From Hydractinia symbiolongicarpus (lineage: Eukaryota > Cnidaria > Hydrozoa > Anthoathecata > Hydractiniidae), in NCBI RefSeq assembly GCF_029227915.1, contig NC_079879.1, positions 9,610,001-9,674,000 of the forward strand: a stretch of 64,000 bases of DNA, written 5' to 3'. The position numbers and the translations under genes were made by a program. The notes beneath the pieces were generated by a model, which saw nothing but the letters and a program-made list of their open reading frames with translations, ran no database searches and had not been told where the DNA came from. Of the stretch, positions 38,207 to 62,520 are shown one piece after another. Positions within the stretch are counted from its first letter, which is position 1, and each line of letters begins with the position of its first letter.

Positions 38207-39109
38207 GTTTGTCAAATGAAAATATTCTAGCTGATAAAATAAATATCACTATATAAAAGAATTATAAAGGATCATCAAAGAAGAAAACAAAAATTAAAAT
38301 GTGATAAATAACATTATAAATACTTCCAAAATGAACTTTTTTAAAGAATTTTTGAAGTTATGTTTAATTTGACACGGCCAAAAACCATCACGTCATTTTA
38401 AATCAATACCCCCAGCAAAGTTTAGTAAAAAAAAAAGATTTCAAAAATTAAAGAAGGAAAAAAAAACTGAAAAAAAATCTGAGAGCAAAAAGTGATAAAA
38501 ATAAAATGTAATAATAATGAAATGTACAACCCAGTGCGAATCACATAATTAAACCGCGTTCACACATGCGATAAAAGTTACACATGTTCACACGCACACA
38601 AAATAAAGCATGTTAATAATTTAGCTTCTCATATAACTTTTTATCAAAATATATATATATAGAACATTACGTTTGTTCTTTCTTCTTTATCTTACCTAGC
38701 CTTCAACATAACGAAGCAAAAAATATACAAAAACGCATTAACTTTTTATAGAACATTAATCATGCTAAAAGATAACATTCGGTAGCTAACGTTTCTCTAA
38801 TCTTCCAATGCCCTGTAACTATAACACGATTATTTAAAAACCTGCATTTAAACGCCACAGTCTGTGTTTTCTTACTTTGATGATAGCGTGAAAGTATTTA
38901 TATACACACACAAACAAATAAGAAATTCTATCTTTACGTTATTGATGTTTTTATATGTCTGCTCAGTATATTATACTTATATGTGAAAATAAAATCTCTA
39001 TACACAACTCATAAAACCATTTATATAGTTACAATATACTAAAACAAGGCGCTTTCATTTAAAAATGTTATCTTCACGCTTCACGCTTGATGCAGTAGGC
39101 GTTCGTCTT

Positions 39110-39115
39110 TTTATT
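39110..39115 (-). promoter_or_regulatory. Candidate polyadenylation signal of adducin
   Basis: AATAAA on the minus strand, about 70 nt past the adducin stop. Confidence 0.4.
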
Positions 39116-39184
39116 TTAGCGAACCGCCATCAAAAATATAATTACTATTATAGTTTGGATAATATCTTCTCGTTTGGATAATAT

Positions 39185-42100
39185 CTATTTTGCTTTTTCA
39201 TTCTCCTCTTTTTTCTCGTCCTTTTTAAATTTCTTCATGAGCGCTTTCTTGAAACTACGAGATTTCTTCACTTTCTGTGGAGATTTAATTTCTCCCTCTT
39301 CAAGAGTTGAATCTGGTGTTGATTCTCCCTCTGTTGGAGGGTGCAGACTAGCTGGGGACTTGGCTGGGCTTTCCTCCACTCCATTTACCGGAGGTTCATC
39401 AAACACCTTATCGTCACCATTAACAATGATCGATTCGTCGGTTGTGGAGACGTCTAAAACGACTTTAGTTTCCGTTACTGACGTTGTCGTTTTTGTTACT
39501 ATTTTCGTGTCGTCTTGCACCACCTCAGTGGTTATTTCTTCACTTTCATTAATGTGTCCATTCAGAAGATTATTAGTGACATCGTCTTCAGGTATTTTCT
39601 GTAAAAACAACACATTTAATCACAACATCAACACAAAAAATTCGGGGTTACAAACAAAAAATTCCGGGTTAAAAACAAGAAAAATTATTTACCTTCTCTT
39701 TCTCTTCTTTAATGTATTGTGTTCCCTGGACAGGTTTGTTCAACCACTTCACTCGATTAAGATGAGTATTTCCACGACCCATAGACCTGTGCCGTTCAAT
39801 ATTCTTCTGGTGATCATAGTAAACTTGGTATGGTAGGTCCCTATCTGAAGTTGTCTGAGGAGGTATGCGAGATTCCGGAATCTTTTTGGATGGTTTGCCA
39901 GACACAAATACATCAGGCATGTGGTACGCATAACCTGTACGGTAGCCCTGCAAACAACATGTTAAACTTAGTAAAAGAAAATCTTATTGCTCAGTTTTCA
40001 CGACAAAGGGAATTTGTAAAAAAAAACATCTCCAACAGTCTGTTAGTAGTTAAGTTTTCTTGAAAACATTCACAATACCTAGGAAGGAATCCATTTAATT
40101 CCTTCTCACATCGGCAATTTAGAAGTAGGTGCTTACTTGAGAATCTAACCATCGCATGTATGCTTCAAAATAATACTCTGCTAATGTCATTCTTTGCTTG
40201 CCATCCTGTGTTTTAATGACTTCTTTGCAACCTGCTTGCATTATAACTTGCACTTGGTTGTATGCTTCGTCGCTGATAATATTTAAGTTGTCCAAACCAA
40301 TCGATACTGCTTTTACCTGCAAGATGAAGAAATTTTCAACAAAGAGTGGTGTATATGCGATGTCACAATGCAAATTTGCTTGATGAAAACAAACCTGTGT
40401 TTCGCAAGCTGTCATGACTTCATCGAGAAGCATAAACGTATCTTCTATTGTTTTACCACATACAACAACTCCATGGTTCCGCAGAAACATCACCTTAAGC
40501 ACACCAAGATCACATTTAATTTGAAAATCATCATTAACAAAAAACAATTGATAAAAGTTTTATAGCAACACATGTATTTTATATTATAATTGGAAAAGAC
40601 AAGACAATACATTTTGCAGGGATATATAATTTTCCCTAGTTGTTCATCTAATTTCTGTTCATAAGACAATTAAACATACTTTATAATATAATAAAAAAAA
40701 ACACAATAAAAACTGCGAATTGAAATTTTAATTCCTAGAAGTTAAATTAATGTTCAACTTCCACTCCATTTCTGCAATATCGTGTGTATCCAAAGACAAT
40801 AAATAAAACAATGGTTATTGAAGTCTTTCGGGTACTACACTACAACTTAAAAATATACTGTGAAATAACAACTAATGTGCACACATACCATACTAGTTGG
40901 ACCAAGATCATTTTTGATACTTTCCTTTTCTGCTTCATCAATAAGTATACCCCAGTAATCATGGTATGATACTTCTCCAACCTTTAGGGAAAAATATATG
41001 AAAGCCATAGACAATATGCCTGAAATTAATAAGAACAGCACATGACTGAGTGTTTGTGCCGATGAAAAAGATATAGTGTTATGACTTAACTGTTTTCCAA
41101 CAAAATAGGCCTTTTCTAACCACAATACATTAGATTTTATATATTGATATAATTTGAATGTAATGCTGAATTTAGAGATTTGAGTTAGAATAACTTGAGA
41201 GTAGATGAGACAAAATTAACATCCCATCCTGTTTACTTGGGTCTCTGAGATGAAAGTTAGTTAATTTCACTTAAACAGTGAATTAAACTGAAACCTAAAA
41301 ATTTTTATTCATAAACATTTATCAAAATGGCACAATCTTGTACATTTTTTGATCTGCATTTCAAGTTCTCTGCTATAGTGGTAATTTTTCTTCTTTATTA
41401 TTATTATTATTCCGAATATTTATACAGGATATAGCCACTTCAGTGTTTGAAACACTGTTATCAATGTGGGTCCTGTGTTCGGAATGTATACATTAAGTAT
41501 ACACCGGCATTACCTACCCAATTTCCCTCACATGGCATGGGTTGACCCGTAGCTGTAGTAAAGACACTTGCTAAACATGCCCGCGCTGTGGACCGAACCA
41601 CGGACCTTGTGATTACGAAGCGAACTCCATAACCACAAGGCCACGCGCTATTCCTTAATATATATAGACTTTTAAAGACATTTTCAAAAATAGATTTTCC
41701 ACTAGAAATGGGACTTGTTTTTACTAATGTGACAGTTAATAATAAACATCAAAGTTTGAATTCCTCTTGCTAACATGGATAACAAAAGAATGCCTAAACT
41801 GACAGTTTTATGAAATATGTTGATATTTAGACTTTATACAGAAACCTTTTGACAGTTTCTTAAACCCTCTCAGTTGTGGACCAAACCATTAAAAATAACT
41901 ATGACTTACAACTAAAGATTCCTGACTTATTCTCAGAAAACCACATTTCATAGATGCAACCTGCACAGAAAGAAAAACAACAGGTTTATACAATGTATTT
42001 GTTTATTTTTTAAAATGTTTTTTTATACAGGATACAGTGTTTCAGTTAAAAATACTGTTTTATACAAAATATCAGTTTTACCAAATAGCAGTCGTTTTTC

Positions 42101-44626
42101 AGGCATTATTTGTCAAGGATTGCAAACAACTTTTTTTTAATAAAGAGAATATAAATATTTTATATTTCTTTTTAGGAAGAACACATTTCGCATCTTAATT
42201 ATAAAAAAGATAAAACATCTGCATAAAAATACTTAATCAGAAAAAGAAAATTAACAAAGCCTGATTAATTGTCTACAAAACAAAACAATCCAGCTTTACT
42301 TGCACAAAGGACCCTTCCTTTTATATGATTTCAGCAGCTCAACAAAAATGTTTATGCCATTTGAAAATAATCACAAGAATTTTACCCTATTAACATGTTT
42401 TATATCAGACATAATTTTTTTTTTATAAGGAGATTTTTTCTGATGACTCTTATTAAAGTTATAAACATAAATAATAAGAAAGAAAATGTATTTCCTCTCA
42501 AAATTTGTTATTTATTTTTTGTATTAATGTAAAAACTGCTTTTCAAAGAAAAATAACTTTACAATAATTCATAGACACAGCTTGAGATAACTAATGTCGA
42601 CACTTACAGCAACCACATCAGGTGTGTGAATATGAATGACACAGTTTATATCTGGCCTAGCTTCATGTATTGTTGAGTGCAGAATGAAGCCAGCTTTGTT
42701 GATTCCTAAAAGTAATTTTTCTAACATTTAGAAACAGAGCTTGCCATGAAGTTTATTGATGTATAAATGTGTGAAGAATAAGCATTCATTGTGCTGTTTT
42801 AAAATTTTAGATAAAAATTTACTTATATAATAAAAGAAATGTTAATATCAAAGTTGATCAATTTACCCTGTAAACACAGCAGTATTTTAATTGTTGGCAG
42901 ATTAATATTGTGAAAAAAATAAATAAATGAGAACTAAATGATTATATTCTTACCTAAGGAGGTACTTCCCCCATCAATGATGTTACCTTGGTTATCACAT
43001 TTCACCAGAGATGATGCTGTAACTTCACTGAACAACAAGCCAAATGGATTCAGTAAAAATTCGTTTTGGTCAGGTGAAGAACGGACCTAAGTAAAATATT
43101 ACTTAAATTTTATGTCATTAATTTATTTTAAAATTACACAACTCCCCTAAGCATGGCATTAAAAATAGAATTTATTCTGTTGGTATACAAATTCAAAGGT
43201 TTTTAACCTAGATCAATTAATTAAAAACAGAGACATTTAATGTTATCATTATACAGATTAATTTTTTGATTAAAAATCTATTAAAAACAAACATTAATCA
43301 ACAAAAATATACAAAGCTTTTTAACATAACACAGATTAAAAATTGATTTATCTTCTTTTTAAAACCAAAATCACTGAAAAAATACTCCACATGGTAATAA
43401 GTTACATGTAGCCACGTGTCCCAAGTTAATTTTCACTGTGCAATATTTTTTCTTCACCAAGTTGTTAATATTTTGGAGAAACCATAATTGTAAGTGATCA
43501 AAGGTAAATAATTGGCAACAATTAAAGCATGGTAACTAACGGTTCTTTATTGTTTTTAAGTCTATATTGGGAGCAATTAATTAAATAATGTAAGTATAAC
43601 TGAATGGTTAATAAGATAAAACGTTGAAAAGGATCTTAAATGTAGTAAATCGGATAACCAATATCACAAAATGAAGTCTAGTTTTCAAAACTACATATAT
43701 ATAAATATATAACAGTATTTGTTTTTTACAGAATCTCCTCCAACATTCTCAAATGCTCGATAATAATATGCTTTGCTAGTTGGTTATGAAAATAAAATAT
43801 TTTTTCTACAAACGTTTAACAGAAAGTTACAGAAAAAATACATGGAATCACAGTCCGGATATATATTGCACACGCATCTAAGTGATTACGTTATTCCTGA
43901 TGAGCGCGCAAAAATGGAGGTAAAAATGTAAACAAACTAAGCGGAAAAGTTACCTCCATTTCTGTGCGCGCAGGAAAAACATGGCACTATGATTGAGTGT
44001 TTTTCGTAACATATCGTTTAGGAACAAACTAAAAGTCATAGCTACACACTTCACAACTTCTGGGATGAAAGTTACATATACATAGCACGAGTACGGGTAG
44101 CTATGGATATCTACAGTAGCTCCCGTATAATATAATAATAATATATGTAAAATAAACCTACTGATATATGATTAAAAATTGCCTCTGACCAGCCCATAAT
44201 GTCGACAAGTCGATAAACTGCCGCCAGTTTACATCTTAAGATTCTTTCAGATTTACTGAAATCTAGGGTACTTTCTCCACGAATATCGTTAACTGGCAAA
44301 ACTGTTGTTGATGGTCCTCCATATCCCTTTCCCACTGACACTAAACTAGGTTGAAATGCTGGCAGTAGAAAGTCTTGAAATGTACGTATTGTATCAGCTC
44401 TAGTAACACCATTTACTGTACTGTTTTTTATGGTTCCTTCAAGTTCTTCTCGTAAAATTTCATCAGCTAAAACCAACGATACTCTTTGTCTCAGTTTTAA
44501 ACCCCGAACATCTCGTAAAATTTCTTCCGGTCTTCTTACTCCTCTTCCTCCAGGCTCAGAGTATCGTCTAATTTTACGCTCTGTCATTTTAGCTTTCACA
44601 TCTGCAATGACATCATTGGCATTCAT
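39185..44626 (-). CDS. Adducin, 9 exons, 595 aa, with MARCKS-related tail
   Basis: Membrane-skeleton protein that caps actin barbed ends and recruits spectrin. Exons on the minus strand: 44162-44626, 42954-43086, 42608-42705, 41910-41960, 40889-40981, 40395-40493, 40137-40316, 39693-39947, 39185-39598. All phases agree, 595 codons plus stop; human adducins have about 670-740 aa. The head is the class II aldolase-like domain: [82 protein letters not shown]. The neck contains [15 protein letters not shown]. The tail is acidic and ends with a basic MARCKS-related block, [20 protein letters not shown], as in alpha, beta and gamma adducins, where it binds calmodulin and is phosphorylated at the serine. 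Vertebrate subtype cannot be assigned. The tail is shorter than in vertebrates. Confidence 0.93.
41395..41650 (-). mobile_element. tRNA-derived SINE, full-length copy
   Basis: On the minus strand it starts TAGCGCGTGGCCTTGTGGTT (A-box-like), then GGTCCGTGGTTCGGTCCAC (B-box-like). The body is shared with 13262-13468, and it ends in an (ATA)n tail. It lies in an adducin intron in the same orientation as the gene. Confidence 0.85.
43904..43971. repeat. Long hairpin in adducin intron 1
   Basis: GCGCGCAAAAATGGAGGTAA pairs with TTACCTCCATTTCTGTGCGCGC around a loop of about 26 nt. It is GC-rich at the base in an otherwise AT-rich intron. Confidence 0.7.
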
Positions 44627-45617
44627 TATACCAAATGTGGATATTTTAACCCAATTTCAATGTATGATTGTATGTTTTTCCTAGACACACCTTGCCTAAC
44701 TTTATCCGCGAGTTTTTTTAAATGTTTCTCTATCAGCGATGGAGGGAAACGGCATATGGTGGTCATCAGTATATAAAATACAGACCGCAGGGCTGTCGAA
44801 ATTTAAAATTTGTCCGTTCTTCCAACCTCGAACCCAGGCCAAGCCGTTATGTTTTCGATTTTACGATCTTATATCATCACTCGTGAAAAATAATTTAAGG
44901 CACTTGAATAATTCTTTCGTTCGTTTTTTTGTGGCGGAAAGAAAGAAAATGGCTAGAGAACTTCAGTTGCTATAAGAAATGTGTTGTCAATTTTAAGAAA
45001 GAACACGTCAACCTGAGAAATACAAAAACACAAAAAATGAAGATAACAAAATGGAGAGAGAAAGGTAACAATCTTTAATTTCAACTCGTTATGAAATGTT
45101 TATTCATGCAAAATTTTCGGACCTTGAAACACGGTCAGAGCATTTAGGCCAAGAAGTTAGTATAAAAATAACATTTCAATAAAGAACCTATGTTTAGTTA
45201 ATACGATCAAAATTTAGAGGGATTGGGTACTGGTTCCGTGTAAGTTTTGGGAAATATTCTTGCAATGTTTACTATTAATTCTTTTCTCCTACCAAGATTT
45301 TAGTCATGAAGTGTAAAAAAAAACAAGACCAGTAACAAAAAGGGGACTGATATTACGTGCAGTTACTCTCTTACATACAAATACAACCAATTTTATTTGT
45401 AGACAAAATTTATTGTACACGCAACGAAAAACTATTTCAATCGAATAATTGATATGATACAAAAGTGAACTAAAATTGTATTCCGGAGAATTGCATTTTT
45501 CTTTCTTAGGGATGGCGGGCGTGATTTTGTTATACCGCCCTAACAATCATAACATGTCCGTCTATTAGTGATTCTCTCCTGCTCTTTAGGAATTTTTATT
45601 AAACGTTTCTCCGTTCG
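44627..45617. other. Spacer between adducin and mortalin
   Basis: About 1 kb, holding the adducin upstream region and the mortalin 3' flank. An ORF at 44739-44975 has no support. I see no other gene. Confidence 0.5.
45595..45600 (-). promoter_or_regulatory. Likely polyadenylation signal of mortalin
   Basis: AATAAA on the minus strand, 17 nt past the stop. Confidence 0.6.
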
Positions 45618-57850
<12,233 letters not shown>

Positions 57851-58445
57851 GTTGAAGATGGTTTGCGATTTGATTTTGCAAGCTGCAGCTTAGCTAACCA
57901 GCTATAAACACAAATTTTAAAAGAAATTTCTGGACATGAATGTGAGTGATGTAACCTAAATTGATTAGTCAGCCAGTTTTTGAGGTCATTCTTCAAACGT
58001 CCCCGAGGGAGCTATATAAGATGCACATATAGTAAAACTTAGCGTGTCCGACCATGAACAAAGTCACATGGCCGATATTGTTTGCCTCGTTTATCTTTTC
58101 TTCCATTTTGCATGAAAATGTTGCGAATACGCCATGTCGTGTATGTTTATATATATGCTCAAGGAGCATAACATTGGCCGCGAAACAGATGCAACATATA
58201 TTAAACAATGGATTGCGTTCCGAAACAACAAAATAAAGCCACGCGCCCCAACGCTCTGTCCCTTGCCCTTTACCTTGTTTTTTTCTATCCCTTGATTACA
58301 GATTAGATCTTATCTTAGACCTTTTACTCTTGACCTTCGTACTTTTACATCAATTATGTTTATATGGAAACTCCAGTTGCAACATAATTTTGTATTTTTG
58401 ACTATAATCATCTCTCGAGAAAAATTAGCAAAATCAACAGGGCAA

Positions 58446-58590
58446 GGAGATCGATAGCTCAATGGGTAGAGCACTCATGTCCAAAGAAAGGTTGTTGTTC
58501 CCCACATAAAAGGCTGTTGTTTCTGTAATTCCAATGACGCCTTTAAACACTCCAGAACTGCCTTTTTGGATTGACCGAGGTTCAATCCCT
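58446..58590 (+). repeat. tRNA-like (pol III promoter-like) fragment
   Basis: TAGCTCAATGGGTAGAGC (58455-58472) resembles a tRNA A box and GGTTCAATCCC (58579-58589) a B box, but the spacing of about 110 bp is far too wide for a tRNA and I see no cloverleaf. Probably a diverged or interrupted SINE head. Confidence 0.4.
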
Positions 58591-58596
58591 ATTAGT

Positions 58597-59227
58597 CAGT
58601 CTAATCGATATCCAAAACTGGATATGTTTTGAATATATTCACTTTCGGATATAATGGGTGCAGCAACGCAAGTAGCTGACCCGCCATCAATCCTTCAGGG
58701 AAAACGGGACAAACAGGATAAAACATAATCAGGGGAAAAACGGAAAAATGGTCGGATGTTTAGGGTGGTTTGATAATACAAATCTGTTACTTGATCTTCT
58801 AAAAGTGTACCTTGGAGTAAAAAAAGTGTACCTAATACGAATCCTACATTATGTTAAAGAAGAAACTTTTGGCTTTTTGGAAAAGTATAGATAGTATACC
58901 CTTAAAACCACGGAACCAATCTAATTTGCATGAAAGACAAGTAAAATGACGACTTTTAAAAAAGTATTACGCTCACTTTTAACCAACTTGAAATTTAATT
59001 TCTGTTTAATTGAAACAAGCTAAAAGCACGTGGAAAACTGGAAAAGAAGCGTTGGAAAATATCCTTTTTGGTGATATATTTTGTAACAATTTTTATCCTG
59101 CTTAAAATATTATATTAGAGCAATTTGTCAGAAAAAGAGGGTAAATTATGCTTTTTTTCACGAAATCTGGACATATATCCACATTTGATATAATTGACAT
59201 ATCCATTTTTGGATATCGATCAGACTG
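58597..59227. mobile_element. Non-autonomous TIR element, 631 bp
   Basis: The 30-bp terminal repeats begin CAGTCTAATCGATATCCAAA on the left, and the right end (59198-59227) reads TTTTGGATATCGATCAGACTG at its outer part; the two differ at only a few positions. Each repeat also contains the palindrome ATATCC..GGATAT. There is no transposase ORF. The target duplication is not obvious, so the superfamily is open. Confidence 0.75.
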
Positions 59228-59310
59228 TTCGTGGCTATTCAATATGGGCCGAGTAAATGTTAACATAGCCCCAGGTTAACCTTAGCCTTGTAAGGGAAAT
59301 TGGGGTAATT

Positions 59311-59436
59311 GTGTAGCTCAAAACGAGCATTAAAGACTCTAGGAATCCCCATCTAAGCCTTGGCGTCCCTGCTGGCAATAATAGACAGGGTATATCCCTC
59401 AATATTTGTGATGCTAGCCATGTAAAATATGCACAT
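59311..59436 (+). repeat. Interspersed repeat, copy 2
   Basis: Direct-orientation match with 54476-54597, about 80% alike by eye. Confidence 0.8.
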
Positions 59437-59489
59437 ATATCTCAGGCCATTCCTTTAGATGAGTGTGATCGCACACGCACTCGCCCGCA

Positions 59490-59513
59490 CACTCGTAAAA
59501 AGATTTACGAGTG
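59490..59513. repeat. Perfect 10-bp hairpin
   Basis: CACTCGTAAA, loop AAGA, TTTACGAGTG, set among repeated CACTCG/CGAGTG words (59470-59530). Confidence 0.7.
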
Positions 59514-60393
59514 CTTTTTATCGCACTCATGAAATTTTTCTTTTTCTAAATTATTAAGAGCGATGAGAAGGGCTATTACGCTGATTAAAAATCTTTATGA
59601 ATTTCGATCCTCTGCAATTATATAAATACATGCTCAACATCATTTTACTTTGCCCAATGGGAGAAGGATCTCCTAAAACGTCGCCTGCTAAACTATCATG
59701 TTCAAGAAATGATAAACTTTCCACAGTAACATATAGCGAATCTGCTAACACATCAGCACTTCTGCTTACGAGTGCGATTTTTTGCACACTATGGTGCACC
59801 CCTAATTTTTTTAGCAGGTGCTTTTTGTAGCTCTGGCATAGTTTTATTCAAGAAATGGCCTGATATCTATATCTTTAATTCATTATTGTCTTTAATCTTT
59901 TTCTCGTCCTCTTTGTTGTTGCCCACAACCCCAGGCTTCTTTATTTCAAGGAATTTGGTGCAGGACTTCTTTCCTTTTTTCTTTTTGTCCTTTTTTTCTT
60001 TTTTCTTCCCTTTTTTCTCTCCTTTTCTTTTCTATCCATTTTTTTTCATTTTTCCTCAATCGTTTACTTCATTCTTTTTACTGTTGGTATCTCTTTTCAA
60101 CAAGTACTCCTCTATCCATTTTTGCACTCTCATCTTGCTCTTCTTATTCTTCTATTTTAATATAAGACCCAGTAAAATTCCTTCCAAATACCTATTTTAT
60201 GATTAAAATAGTTTAAACCTTTGCTGACATACCCCCAGATGTAACTAATTCTCACAGACATATTCCCTTGAGATAAGGTTCAAACTAATCACAGGCCAGT
60301 ACAGATTAAGCTGCCAATGTCAACTAAGAGTTCTTATTTTTATATTTTAGAAACTGGTTAATTTTCATGAATTGTTTACATTTTTTCTTTTAG

Positions 60394-60485
60394 GCCTATT
60401 TTCTACTAGATGGATCAAAAATGCATGGCACGGAGCTGGCATTGTTATAGTAACAATAGCTGCCCTTCTATTCTGCTCCACCTGA
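60394..60485 (+). CDS. Possible terminal exon of a small membrane protein
   Basis: A good 3' splice site (TTTTCTTTTAG) is followed by an in-frame segment LFSTRWIKNAWHGAGIVIVT then IAALLFCST and stop: one basic stretch then one transmembrane-like helix. A second open hydrophobic segment after a 3' splice site at 59815 (GAFCSSGIVLFKKWPDIYIF) could be an earlier exon, but no donor links them convincingly. Family not recognised. Confidence 0.25.
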
Positions 60486-61300
60486 AATGTATATTTCCAG
60501 TGTTAATTTATTCAATATTTTAAATCAAAAATGCTCATGGCTGCATATTTTTTTTCACTATCTGGAGCAAACCACTTCTGGCAGAATTTCTTTAGAACGA
60601 ACAATGGAATAATCCTGATGGCAAACTTACTTCATGTTTTGTATATATATAATTAAGATTTTAAGTGCTTGTTTTTGACTCTATTTGGCCTCAGTGAAAC
60701 TAAAAAAAGGTACAATATTTCTATTGATTTTGCATGAAACTAGAGTTGCTAGTTGCTAGTTTTATAGTAAAAAACGATTAAGATATATAAGGTTTTCAAG
60801 AAGAAATGAACTTCAAGGTCAAGAAACAAATGAAAGTAGAGTTTAGGTATCCTATAAGCACAGTTGAATTGTTTAAACACAAGATTATATATTTGTAATA
60901 AGTTTGCCAAGGCTATACCTAAAAGTTCAGGGTTTTTTAATTGTTACCTTCCGTTATATATAATTAAATATAATTACATATTGGACATTTTTTTAAAGCA
61001 GCTAAAATTTTACATCAGTATGGTGAACAGTTGGTGTCACCAGAAAATATTAAACAACACCAGTGGCTGGTAGTGATCAAAAAACTTTAGTAAGAAAAAT
61101 GTGTAAATTGCAATAATCAAAATATTGTTCTTTTACTCACACTTGTAATTAAAAAAATTTGCAAACGAAACTTAGGGAGAAAAAATAAAAGCTGCACCAT
61201 ATGGATATCGTTGGCGTTGACGTTAACTCGACAAATAATATCAAATTTCTTTGATATTTTTACTTTTTTATTTTACTTTATTTTCTTTTATTTTTTTTGG

Positions 61301-61425
61301 TGGTGGGGGGGGGGGGGGGGGGCTAAATAAAGGGAGTGGGCTAAATAACTTTTTGATTTGCTGGAGGGGGCTTATTAGAAGGGAGGGGCTAAATAAGGGG
61401 AGGTGGCTAAAAAGAGGAATTACAG
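61301..61425 (+). repeat. G-rich array with GGGCTAAATAA motifs
   Basis: An 18-base G run (61305-61322) followed by three spaced copies of GGGCTAAATAA-like units and several G3-G5 runs, giving strong G-quadruplex potential on the plus strand in an AT-rich setting. Confidence 0.7.
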
Positions 61426-62073
61426 TAAAGTATTCATACAGATATTTTTTATTTTTTGTAGGTTTGATGTCAGTAACAGAACAATGTGATGTGTTGTAAT
61501 ACTTTTTCTTTAAACTTGTTGTGTGAGATATAAACATCTATATCATTTTTAGAAACAAAATCATTTTCTTTTCAGCAAAAATATATAATATGACTTAACA
61601 AAGATTTAAAATTATATCATAACCATTGTTCAGAATTTTTTTTAAAAAAAAAAAACATTAAAAAAAATATGCTTGTGTGCAATGAAGAAAGACAAAATGT
61701 GTGGGGTGGAAATGTCTGAAGTGTTCAGTAGTCCATTTTTCAAGTGTAAAATTGTAGTCCAGCCACTCCAATTAGGAATTGTATTAAAGCTAAAGGGTTA
61801 AAGTATTACGTCTGTAAATTGGCCGTCTTATCACTTTCTGGGAACTATGAAAGTTAGCTTTGTTTTAAAACATGTCTTCCTATACCCCAATTAGGAGAAA
61901 AGGCGATAACTTTGTGTAGCTTTTGACAACTGTTAAAGTAACAGTGTTTAAAAATATAGATTCATACTATGAATTTATCAAGTTTTATTGTTTTAAAATT
62001 TGTTTTAAATTTTACTGGTTATATAGGCATAATCGGAATCAAGGTGTATTATTCTATCCGTTTTTCTACTTAG

Positions 62074-62085
62074 GTTAGAAAGACA
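62074..62085 (+). promoter_or_regulatory. 3' splice acceptor 12 nt before the BUD31 start
   Basis: TTTTTCTACTTAG ends at 62073, leaving a 12-nt leader before ATG. Either a 5' UTR intron or a spliced-leader trans-splice site. Confidence 0.5.
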
Positions 62086-62520
62086 ATGCCAAAAGTAAAA
62101 AGAAGTAAAAAGCCTCCTCCAGATGGGTGGGAATTAATTGAACCAACTTTAGATGAGTTAGATCAAAAATTGAGAGAAGCCGAACAGGATCCGCATGAAG
62201 GTAAAAGAAAGGTGGAAGCATTGTGGCCAATTTTCCGATTACATCACCAAAAATCTCGATATATTTATGATTTATTTTATAAGAGAAAAGTTATCTCCAG
62301 AGAGCTTTATGATTATTGTTTAAAAGAAAACATTGCCGATGGAAATTTAATTGCAAAGTGGAAAAAACAAGGTTACGAAAATTTGTGTTGTTTGCGCTGT
62401 ATACAACCACGAGATACAAACTTTGGAACTAATTGTATTTGCAGAGTTCCAAAAAGTAAATTAGAAGAGGGTCGTGTGGTGGAGTGTATTCATTGTGGGT
62501 GCAGAGGTTGTTCTGGCTAA
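62086..62520 (+). CDS. BUD31: BUD31 (G10) spliceosomal protein, 144 aa
   Basis: Nuclear splicing factor of the activated spliceosome (Prp19-related fraction). Single uninterrupted coding exon of 144 codons plus stop, the same length as human BUD31. It starts [20 protein letters not shown] and continues with [20 protein letters not shown] and [20 protein letters not shown]. It ends with the Cys-rich zinc-cluster region: [37 protein letters not shown]. The start is the only Met that fits the family and lies 12 nt after a 3' splice site. AATAAA follows at 62539-62544. The next gene downstream (63225) is on the same strand. Confidence 0.97.
   Translation: MPKVKRSKKPPPDGWELIEPTLDELDQKLREAEQDPHEGKRKVEALWPIFRLHHQKSRYIYDLFYKRKVISRELYDYCLKENIADGNLIAKWKKQGYENLCCLRCIQPRDTNFGTNCICRVPKSKLEEGRVVECIHCGCRGCSG

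Larger units (their letters stand above)
37510..39184. other. Spacer upstream of the unrecognised gene, 3' flank of adducin
   Basis: It may hold missing 5' exons of the gene at 35920-37509. A foldback lies at about 38117-38206 (TTCGTCCCTAG against CTGGGGACGAA). Otherwise AT-rich with no supported ORF. Confidence 0.45.
57851..62085. other. Intergenic region between divergent mortalin and BUD31
   Basis: About 4.2 kb. The first 300 bp is the mortalin promoter side. Then follow a tRNA-like fragment (58446-58590), a 631-bp TIR element (58597-59227), an interspersed repeat (59311-59436), a hairpin (59490-59513), a T-rich tract (about 59920-60130), a possible membrane-protein exon (60394-60485) and a G-rich array (61301-61425). 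A small ORF at 58054-58236 (hydrophobic start MNKVTWPILFASFIFSS) is not otherwise supported. Confidence 0.55.

Noticed and set aside
39174-39836. 220-codon plus-strand ORF at the adducin 3' end
   Set aside because: Opposite-strand shadow of the last two adducin exons, whose phases and MARCKS-type tail are convincing.
58054-58236. Plus-strand ORF with a signal-peptide-like start (MNKVTWPILFASFIFSS) near the mortalin promoter
   Set aside because: Open on the opposite strand too, no splice partner, no homology recognised, and it sits in promoter-proximal DNA. Too weak to call.
58446-58590. A tRNA gene
   Set aside because: A- and B-box-like words are about 110 bp apart and no cloverleaf or anticodon arm can be drawn. 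Kept only as a tRNA-like fragment.
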